From contig SGPM01000152.1 of assembly GCA_004802725.1 (NCBI GenBank), forward strand, positions 1-62,605: 62,605 nt of DNA, in the 5' to 3' direction. Position numbers and translations under genes: made by a program. The DNA is from Antrodiella citrinella (taxonomy: Eukaryota > Basidiomycota > Agaricomycetes > Polyporales > Steccherinaceae). A model generated the notes under the pieces. It searched no databases. It saw only the letters and a program-made list of their open reading frames with translations, and was not told where the DNA came from. Positions 55,561-62,605 of this stretch are shown here, in pieces (position 1 is the stretch's first letter; each line of letters begins with the position of its first letter).

Positions 55561-57680
55561 TCACGCTTTCACTCTCTTTCTAAACAACACATCTGCAGTA
55601 GGATCCGGAATGATTGAATTCCCAATCCATTTGTTCTTCGGCCGCACGCCTACACCCTCAGCACCAGGTCTCATCTTGACGTCGTAATACAAGACGATGT
55701 ATGCGAGCATGAGCTTCATCTCGTACGCGGCGAAGTGACGACCAGGGCTATCAAAATCCATCAGTCATAAGGTCGATCTCCAAGCGCATCGGTGTGACAT
55801 ACCAAGCATGTCTTCCTTGACCGAAAGCAATAAAGTCGGGTGTCGTGCTGACGAAGCTTCGCGCATGCAGATCTCCACTCACAAAGCGCCACGGGTCAAA
55901 AACGGCAGGATTAGAGTGGTGATGCTCGTCCAAATGTGTAGCAGTCGAAGCTGCAGAGAGGAAGACACCGGGAGGAATGGTGACTCCAGATGAGAATGAA
56001 ATGGTCTTCAGAGTCTTCCGCCATACGGTGGCTGGCGCATCAGATTAGCGGATTGTATATGAAGAGAGACGTCATGCTTACTAGCGTTTGTTCCATTTAT
56101 TCGCTGTGACTCTCGGAGGAAGCTGTCAATGTATCGCAGCTTCCTCACGGCTGTCCTGCTTCCCAGGTCTCCGCTTTCTTCTGCCAGGACCGCTTCAACC
56201 TCCGTGCGCAAAGGGGCCACCAGCGATGAGTCAGAAGCAAGATAAAACAATGCATGGGTGAAGCTCTGAATGAATGATAATCAGATAAAACCACAGTCGA
56301 AAATGCTATAACTCACCATCGCCGCGGTATGTAGAGCAACGAACTCCATGATCAACAAATACAAAACTGTGCTTTCGTTGGTGTATCCATGCTCAACGGC
56401 CTCGTCTACTAACCACATGAGGAAGTCATTCTGTACAATGATTAAGTAACAAGCATCGATAAATATACAAATCACGGTCAGGGCTTAGACAAAACACTTA
56501 CAGGCTTCTCGTCCCATTCCTCCTTGTTCGCCTTACATTCTTCAGCCCGCCTACGGCGAGCTTCGACCATTGGGCCAACTTTGGCATATGCTTTCCGAAG
56601 TCTGGAAGGCACCTTGTTCACGAACTTTGCGATCAATCTAGAAAGTGGAACAAATCAAGGTCTCGATGCAGTTGAGAGTGAACGCCGCCCCCGACTCACG
56701 GCTTCATGACAGGCGGGAACAGATTAATCACGAATCGCGACTGAGCGATATCTAACGTGACTGCGGTGGCAATGTCAAGGAATTCGGGGTCACGACCTGT
56801 ACAAGTTTCAGAAAATGGCGAATGTGGGCAGTGGATGCGACTCACAGAGCGGAAGGCCCACGAATACCCTGTTGCTAGTTCGGGAGACGACGCTCATGAC
56901 AGTTTTCAAAGCGGGGAACGACTTCCACTCTATGGATATGAGACTATTAAGCGTTGGAAGAAAACAAAGATGTACATCGCGCACGTACCGTCGGGCATGC
57001 CGATATGGTCATCGAAAGCGGACCACATCTCGTCCTTCATATCGCCATGGAAGTCGCCCAAGTTTCTTGTGAGCTTGGCATGTACGAGAGGCATATGATA
57101 AGGATTTTTGACCACATCAGCACCGAGGATGAACCTCGCTGAGAGCAACTGATACGATAACAGTGATCAGCGGTGCAAAAACAGTCGATTTAAGAGAAAG
57201 CCAACCTCATCAACACCGCCGTAGTTTGATACTTCATCGTCTGACATTCTCCTTAACTCTTCGAGTTGTTTGGGGCCGGCTACGATGACAAGCCATTGGT
57301 CGGTCATGGCAACTTTGAAAAGGCCCGGTGTATGTGCATACTGCCAGCACAAAACGTCAGAGTGGATGAACAATCAAGGACCGTTTTACGCACTTGAGCG
57401 TATCCAGTCAACAAGGTCTCTCTTGCATTGTTAATGTAGCGCAGCCCGCTCCAGTATGCAAGGAGCGGTATTGTTGTACCAACGGTTGGCACCTCATGCA
57501 ACTGCAAATGTCAGATGCGTGAGTCCAAATCTATCTCTGAGGCAAGAATAAAAAGCAACTTACGCCGTTCGGACCTAACCAGTTCCATAGCATATATACC
57601 AAAGGTACGGCCGCCAGCAGCCATGGCCAGAGCGCAGCAATCTGCGTCACCGAGGAGACGTCTACAATTATCGCTGACAT
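55561..57680 (-). CDS. Cytochrome P450, paralog copy 4 (ent-kaurene-oxidase-like type)
   Basis: Haem monooxygenase, closest to copy 3. MSAIIVDVSSVTQIAALWPW (57680) begins a short N terminus and membrane anchor ending MLWNWLGPNG. After an intron come HEVPTVGTTIPLLAYWSGLR and KVAMTDQWLVIVAGPKQLEE. Further: RFILGADVVKNPYHMPLVHA, I-helix LIMEFVALHTAAM, ESQRING (ExxR), FDPWRFVSGDLHARSF, and haem loop FGQGRHAC|PGRHFAAYEMKLM with the Cys codon split by an intron. It ends DVLFRKRVKA, TGA at 55561-55563. No frameshift or stop noticed. Its start lies 341 bases from the left edge of the retrotransposon, which is in divergent orientation, so the insertion sits in or next to its promoter. Confidence 0.9.
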
Positions 57681-58021
57681 CCTAGCTTTGAAAGAACGAA
57701 GTATAAGGAGTGAGTAATATGAGGTGGACGACCTGCGCCCTAGTAAGGAGTGTAGAATTCTCGAAAGTAGGTCCTGCCTGTGAAGACCTCCAGTTGTACG
57801 TATTGACTGATGTTATATACCAGCGAGGCCGGTGCCAGGTCGATCAGGAGAATGAAAAATCATGCCACCGTAGATCTATGTTGCTGATCACACTGCCAGG
57901 CGTACTAAGCTAGACCCAAAATGTATACGGATACACATCCTGTCCTGCAGCATGTACAGCTTCTACTTGCGGCGAGTAAAGCGGGCAGCTTGAGCGGCAC
58001 AGAGTTGTCATGAATTCCGCG
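57681..58021. other. Gap between P450 copy 4 and the retrotransposon
   Basis: Presumed promoter of P450 copy 4. A minus-strand TATATAA (57813-57819) is 133 bases from its ATG. The five bases next to the LTR are CCGCG, the left half of a possible target duplication that cannot be tested because the right end is outside the window. Confidence 0.45.
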
Positions 58022-58150
58022 TGTCACACTCCCATTCCTAGTTATCCGCTACTACCCTCCATCCCATTCCTCTCATACCGACACTCTCGATCCATATCCC
58101 ACTCTCTCTTCCGCATCATGACGTCTCTGTACACCGCCTCGTCCTGTTCC

Positions 58151-58159
58151 TATACTAAA
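58151..58159 (+). promoter_or_regulatory. TATA-like box in the LTR (U3)
   Basis: TATACTAAA lies 34 bases before 58185, the inferred first base of the retrotransposon RNA. The spacing agrees with the self-priming model. Confidence 0.5.
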
Positions 58160-58184
58160 GACCCTCGTAGCTACCATGTACCCC

Positions 58185-58195
58185 AGCTTCGAGCT
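58185..58195 (+). promoter_or_regulatory. Putative start of R / self-primer sequence
   Basis: AGCTTCGAGCT is the exact reverse complement of 58317-58327, the bases just after the LTR. In Tf1-type elements the first 11 bases of the RNA fold back onto the primer-binding site and prime reverse transcription. Confidence 0.55.
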
Positions 58196-58316
58196 GGTCT
58201 ATTACCGACTACAGTATTGTCCTATCCTCCCAATCTCATCTACATCTTATCTCTCCTCCTTCTTGCTCGTCGCCCGTGACCTAGGCGTCTCCTCGCTGTG
58301 GTTGTTGCTGACATAA

Positions 58317-58327
58317 GCTCGAAGCTT
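58317..58327 (+). promoter_or_regulatory. Putative self-priming primer-binding site
   Basis: AGCTCGAAGCT starts 3 bases after the LTR end. It does not begin with TGG, as a site for the 3' CCA end of a tRNA would, but it pairs perfectly over 11 bases with 58185-58195 inside the LTR. Confidence 0.55.
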
Positions 58328-58439
58328 TCCCAATCCTACCTCACGGCGCTCGACGAACCTAAGTCCAACGTCAACCTCTTTCGTACTCTCTCTCCCCAAC
58401 TACTCTGTTTCCACCACCTTTCATCGTCCGACACGCACC

Positions 58440-59729
58440 ATGTCCGACCCCATTGATACTATTGATACTACCCCTATCCCTACCCCACCTCCCATTGACC
58501 CCGATGCACCCGTCACGATGGCCCAGTGGTCGCAGCTCACGGCCGACCTTACCGACGAATTCCGCAAGACTCGCAAGGAACTCGAAACGACCAAGCAGGA
58601 ACTCGATCTGACGAAACAGCAACTCAATACCGTCCAACAACACTCTCAGCAGGCTCAGTCTCAACCTGTCGGTGACGACCTTCTGAAAGCGGTTCGTGCC
58701 GCGATTGCTGCGTCCCCGCCGGTTCAAGCTCCTGCTCAGGCTGCTACGAACATCCCCAGGACGTCTACCGTAAAAGTCGCCAAACCTGACGAATACGACG
58801 GCGACTTTGCGAAGACTGATGATTTCCTCCACGCCCTTGGCTTGATCCACAAGTCCGACCGTACCCTCTACGCCGACACCAACCAGGGTCAACTCAACAA
58901 GATCCTTGTGACCTTGTCCTACATGAAGAAAGGTCGTGCCGCCGCCTGGTCTCGCAATAAGAGTAAGGAGTATGATGCTGAACTTGCCGCGGGCCAATCC
59001 CCTCGTTGGACGGACTTCCTCACAAACTTCAAAGCTGCATTCTCTGATCCGAACCCAAAGGGAACTGCTCAGGCGAAGTTGGAGAACCTCCAGATGGGTG
59101 CGATGACGTGCGACGAANTTGTTGTCGCCTTCGAGGAGTTCGAGAAGGACACCGGCTATGACGACGACGCTCTTCTGACCATCTTCAAGCGTAACATCAC
59201 CATCGCTCTCAATGACCGTGTGTACAGCACCTACCCTGTTCCAAAGGACCTTGCCGGTTGGAAGACTCGCGCAACTGAGCTGGACCGCCAATACCGTATC
59301 AACCTTGCAGAGAAGAAGAGGCGCTTCGCATCACCCGCTACCTCGTCTACGCGTCCGAGTAACTTCACACCGCGCGCCGCTGCTCCCGCTACGACCGCTA
59401 CAACTGCTTCTGCACCTGCTACTGCCTCTGCCCCGGCGAACATATCTCGTCGCGACGCAACTGGAACAACTTTCGCTGGACGCGGTGAACCCATGGATAT
59501 CGACGCCGCCAAACGCGCCGGCCTCTGCTACTTCTGCAAACGCCCGGGACACATCTCGCGTAACTGTCCTCACAATCAGACGAAGAATTATGCTGTTCGG
59601 CAACTCGCCGAGGTACTCAACGGCGAAGATCTCCAGAACCTCATGGCTGCTGTCGACGTTCGTGATGCTCAGGAGAAGGCTACCAACTCTTCCACCGCCA
59701 AGGAGGGTTTTCAGGGAGCTCGGGAGTAA
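58440..59729 (+). CDS. Retrotransposon Gag polyprotein
   Basis: Structural protein that forms the virus-like particle and binds element RNA. 429 residues. It starts [21 protein letters not shown] predicted coiled coil (residues about 38-75, Lys/Glu/Gln/Leu-rich heptads) leads into a retrotransposon gag domain ([18 protein letters not shown] ... [16 protein letters not shown] ... [20 protein letters not shown]). An Ala/Thr/Pro-rich linker precedes a CCHC zinc knuckle, [14 protein letters not shown] (CX2CX4HX4C), at about residues 362-375. One ambiguous base at 59118 affects one codon. The 3' end overlaps pol in the -1 frame, and its last codons contain the slippery heptamer at 59705-59711. Stop TAA at 59727-59729. 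Confidence 0.95.
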   Translation: MSDPIDTIDTTPIPTPPPIDPDAPVTMAQWSQLTADLTDEFRKTRKELETTKQELDLTKQQLNTVQQHSQQAQSQPVGDDLLKAVRAAIAASPPVQAPAQAATNIPRTSTVKVAKPDEYDGDFAKTDDFLHALGLIHKSDRTLYADTNQGQLNKILVTLSYMKKGRAAAWSRNKSKEYDAELAAGQSPRWTDFLTNFKAAFSDPNPKGTAQAKLENLQMGAMTCDEXVVAFEEFEKDTGYDDDALLTIFKRNITIALNDRVYSTYPVPKDLAGWKTRATELDRQYRINLAEKKRRFASPATSSTRPSNFTPRAAAPATTATTASAPATASAPANISRRDATGTTFAGRGEPMDIDAAKRAGLCYFCKRPGHISRNCPHNQTKNYAVRQLAEVLNGEDLQNLMAAVDVRDAQEKATNSSTAKEGFQGARE

Positions 59730-59750
59730 GCACGAACTCGCCGAGCCCCC
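59705..59750 (+). promoter_or_regulatory. Putative -1 ribosomal frameshift signal between gag and pol
   Basis: G_GGT_TTT (59705-59711) fits X_XXY_YYZ exactly in the gag frame. Six bases later GCTCGG (59718-59723) can pair with CCGAGC (59741-59746). The stem can be lengthened inward (GAG 59724-59726 with CTC 59737-59739, one bulged G) and outward (GGG 59714-59716 with CCC 59748-59750, one A-C mismatch). The gag stop codon TAA is in the loop. The pol frame has no stop between 59666 and the window end. Confidence 0.75.
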
Positions 59751-62605
59751 CACTATCTCGTAGTCAGACCAACTGTGGTATCCGTACAACTATTTCTGAT
59801 TTGAACTCACAATCTATGAAATCACCACCCCTGACAAACGAGCGCGCAGTGCCAAACCACCCTACCACCGACACAGACTCCCATTCGAAGCCTAGCAAAA
59901 GAGAACCATATGCGGCGCCGTACAGCGCAATATGGATGAATCGACGACTTAGAGAAGAAGGGCCACGGGCCATTGGACTCATGAAGACATTCGTACACAA
60001 GCAACGAATACGCGAAGCCACCTGGGATACCCTGGTTGAACTCCGCAATCTGAGCGACGAAGACGCTATCCTCGTCCTGGACGAGCTTAGGCGTGCCCCT
60101 CAGTTTGTGCGAGGCCATCGCCGCGGGAATCAAATGGATATCCCTCTCAGTCTGCAGACCCTGGACGACGGACGCATCTTCACCGTGGATGCCCTCCTGG
60201 ACAGCGGATGCACAGGATCTGCAATCGACGCCACGTACGTGCGCGAGAACCAAATCCCGACAAAGAAATTCAGCCGCGCCATCCCAGTCTACAACGCGGA
60301 CCATTCAATAAACTCAGGCGGACCAATTTGTGAGTACGTGGAGATGATGATGAAGGTCAACGACCACTCTGAACGACTGATGCTCGCGGTCACAAACCTT
60401 GGAAAGAGCACAGTCTTTATTGGACATGAATGGCTAACACGCCATAACCCTAGTATTGACTGGATTAAACAGACTCTTACCTTCGATCGCTGCCCTTCGG
60501 AATGCGGGTACTCCATCCGACTATGCGATCCTGAGGAAGACGAGGAACCATATGATCCGGAGGCTCATCTGGATGAAGGGGATAGAGTCTTTGCATTCGA
60601 TTGGCAAGGCTATCTCAAGCTGGACCGAATCCACATCCGTGCGAAGACCTCCGCCGCCATCCAACTCGCAGAAGAACAGCACAAGAAGCAAGCCACGAAG
60701 ACTTTCGAGGAGATCGTACCGAACGTGTATCATGACTTCAAGGACGTATTTGCCAAGGAATCCTTTGACGAACTCCCAGAACGAAGGCCGTGGGATCACG
60801 CAATTGAACTTACTCCGGGAGCGAAACCGGTGGATTGCAAGGTGTATCCGCTTTCTCCCGAAGAACAGAGGCAGCTCGATGACTTTCTTGAAGAGAATCT
60901 TCGGTCCGGTCGTATCCGCCCTTCCAAGTCACCCATGGCTTCTCCGTTCTTCTTCGTGAAGAAAAAGGATGGGAAATTGCGACCCGTTCAAGACTATCGC
61001 AAACTGAACGACCTTACCATCAAAAATCGATACCCTCTTCCCCTCGTTCAAGACCTCGTCGGGAAACTCCAGAATGCCAGGTACTTCACCAAACTCGACG
61101 TGCGATGGGGATACAACAACGTCCGCATCAAAGAAGGTGACGAATGGAAAGCCGCGTTTCGGTGCAACCGTGGACTATATGAACCTCTCGTCATGTTCTT
61201 CGGCCTTACCAACTCCCCAGCCACCTTCCAAACGATGATGAACGCCCTCTTCCGTGACCTGATCAATCGAGGGGTTGTCGTTGTGTATCTGGACGACATC
61301 CTGATATTCANCANCNCNNTGGACGAACACCGACGAATTACACGGGAGGTCCTGCAGATCTTACGCGACAACAAACTCTTCCTCAAGGACGAGAAGTGCG
61401 AGTTCGAGCAGGAACGTGTGGAGTACTTGGGCATGATCATATCTCAGGGAAAGGTTGAGATGGATCCGGTGAAAGTCGCGGGGATAAGAGAATGGCCTCT
61501 CCCGCGATGTAAACGGGATGTTCAAGCTTTCCTGGGATTCACTAACTTCTATCGACGTTTCATCAGGGACTACGCGAAGATCGCACGCCCACTCACGAGC
61601 CTCACCGGCAAAGTTGACTTCCACTGGGACCCGGAGCAACAACTCGCTTTCGACGGACTGAAGGACACCATTAGCACGGCACCAATACTTTCCATTCCCA
61701 CCAATGACGACCCCTTCCGTCTCGAATGCGACGCCTCCGACTTCGCTATTGGCGCAGTCCTGTCTCAATACCAAGGCGAACACTGGAAACCCATCGCATT
61801 TCTCTCTCATGCAATGAATACCACCGAAAGGAACTACGAGATCTACGACAAGGAACTACTCGCTATCATGACTTCACTCGACGAATTTCGCCACTACCTC
61901 ATGGGTGCTGCACACGAATTCGAAATATGGACGGACCACAAGAATCTGCAGTATTTTCGCAAGCCCCAGAAGCTCAACCGACGGCAAGCGCGCTGGTCAT
62001 CGGAACTCGCTAACTACCATTTCACCTTACGACACCGCCCCGGCAGCTCCATGCGTAAAGTTGACCTACTATCCCGACGTGCGGACCACGATCAAGGCCA
62101 ACGCGACAACGAGGACGTCGTCCTATTGAAGGAGGACATATTTAGGACCATGGCGCAGGAGTACCCTGTGGAAGCTGAAGAGAGCGACATCATTTCACGA
62201 ATTCGTCGGAATCACAAGCAGAAGGATCAGACCGTGCTGAAGGCCCTGGCGAACAAGGAGAAGTGGTGGGAAGAGGATGAAAGCGGAATTGTGACCTGGA
62301 AAGGCCGAATCTATGTTCCACGCGACCGGTCCCTCCGCGAACGCCTCATTCGTATTCACCATGATACGCCCTCTGCGGGACACCCTGGACGCTTCAAGAC
62401 ACACGAGATGATCACTCGCACCTACTGGTGGCCCCGCATTCAAGGTGACGTCAAGAGGTATATTGACGGTTGCGAAGTCTGTCAACGCACCAAAGCTCAT
62501 CATGACAAGGCTCACGCCCCCCTCCATTCCAACGAGGTCCCATCGCGTAACTGGGAAATCATCACTGTCGACATGGTCGGACCCCTTCCTATGTCCCAAG
62601 GGCAC
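59705..62605 (+). CDS. Retrotransposon Pol (protease, RT, RNase H, integrase), 3' end outside window
   Basis: Read in the -1 frame relative to gag; the open frame runs from 59666, and 59705 is the inferred frameshift point. There is no plausible early ATG, so a Gag-Pol fusion is expected. Domains in order: aspartic protease with [12 protein letters not shown] (about 60203); reverse transcriptase with [18 protein letters not shown] (about 60960), [12 protein letters not shown], and catalytic box YLDDILIF (about 61287); RNase H with [16 protein letters not shown] and [10 protein letters not shown]; integrase HHCC zinc domain ([14 protein letters not shown] ... CEVCQRTKA) and the first catalytic Asp region ([10 protein letters not shown]) at the window edge. 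Ambiguous bases at 61311-61319 sit just after the RT active site. Confidence 0.92.

Larger units (their letters stand above)
58022..58314 (+). repeat. Probable 5' LTR
   Basis: The stretch begins TGTCA and ends TGACA, a perfect 5-bp inverted terminal repeat with the TG...CA ends expected of an LTR. It is 293 bases, contains a TATA-like box and is followed after 2 bases by a primer-binding-site candidate. A second TGTCA at 58006 is an alternative left edge. The 3' LTR is not in the window, so the edges cannot be confirmed here. Confidence 0.65.
58022..62605 (+). mobile_element. Ty3/gypsy LTR retrotransposon, 5' portion (truncated by window end)
   Basis: Order: probable 5' LTR, primer-binding site, gag with a zinc knuckle, then pol with protease, reverse transcriptase, RNase H and the start of integrase, which is the Ty3/gypsy domain order. 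The 3' end of integrase, any chromodomain, the polypurine tract and the 3' LTR lie beyond the window. The frames I read are open apart from ambiguous bases at 59118 and 61311-61319, so the copy may be recent and possibly active. Confidence 0.92.

Noticed and set aside
58371..59291. A 306-codon minus-strand frame opposite gag
   Set aside because: It lies antisense to a gag gene with clear zinc-knuckle and gag-domain motifs, and its composition mirrors gag codon use. It is a shadow frame.
59212..59763. Alternative plus-strand frame of 183 codons overlapping the end of gag
   Set aside because: It is in neither the gag nor the pol frame, has no zinc knuckle, and reads as a Pro/Leu/Arg-rich shadow of the gag linker.

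Overview
The window reads as nuclear DNA of a filamentous basidiomycete, most likely a wood- or litter-decaying Agaricomycete. Genes are dense and broken by many 45-70 base introns. The gene set combines core eukaryotic genes with a cellobiose dehydrogenase lacking a C-terminal cellulose-binding module, an alcohol/methanol oxidase, a chitinase with a CBM5/12 module, a GH16 glucanase, a GH13 amylase with CBM20, and several cytochrome P450s. No tRNA, rRNA or CRISPR was recognised. Gene models were assembled by eye from reading frames and splice sites, so outer ends are firmer than individual exon edges.

Layout. 1-1.9 kb: no recognisable gene. 1.9-4.0 kb: P450 copy 1 (+). 4.4-5.2 kb: single-pass membrane protein of unknown role (-). 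5.4-23.6 kb: a mostly housekeeping block with aspartyl-tRNA synthetase (-), CDC123 (+), SSH4-like Rsp5 adaptor (-), SNF4/AMPK gamma (+), catalase (-), MTR4 RNA helicase (+) and chitinase (-). 23.6-25.7 kb: gene-poor. 25.7-39.5 kb: alcohol oxidase, SPG1/TEM1 GTPase, cellobiose dehydrogenase, DMA1-type FHA-RING ligase and SDHB, all (+). 40.4-57.7 kb: accessory block with P450 copy 2, GH16, a divergent and possibly decaying P450 of another family, GH13-CBM20 amylase, a four-helix membrane protein, and P450 copies 3 and 4 in tandem on the minus strand. 58.0 kb to the end: the 5' two-thirds of a Ty3/gypsy LTR retrotransposon, cut off by the window edge inside integrase.

The most interesting system is the retrotransposon. 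(i) Its probable 5' LTR (TGTCA...TGACA) contains an 11-base stretch that is the exact complement of the 11 bases lying 3 bases after the LTR, and a TATA-like box lies about 30 bases upstream of that stretch. This is the arrangement expected of Tf1-type self-priming, not of a tRNA primer. (ii) gag and pol overlap in the -1 frame at a canonical G_GGT_TTT slippery heptamer, followed after 6 bases by a GC-rich stem-loop that holds the gag stop codon in its loop.

Other themes are four dispersed P450 paralogs that all split the haem-cysteine codon with an intron, the closeness of SPG1 and DMA1 (both tied to septation control in yeasts), and divergent gene pairs that may share promoters (AspRS/CDC123 and SSH4/SNF4).
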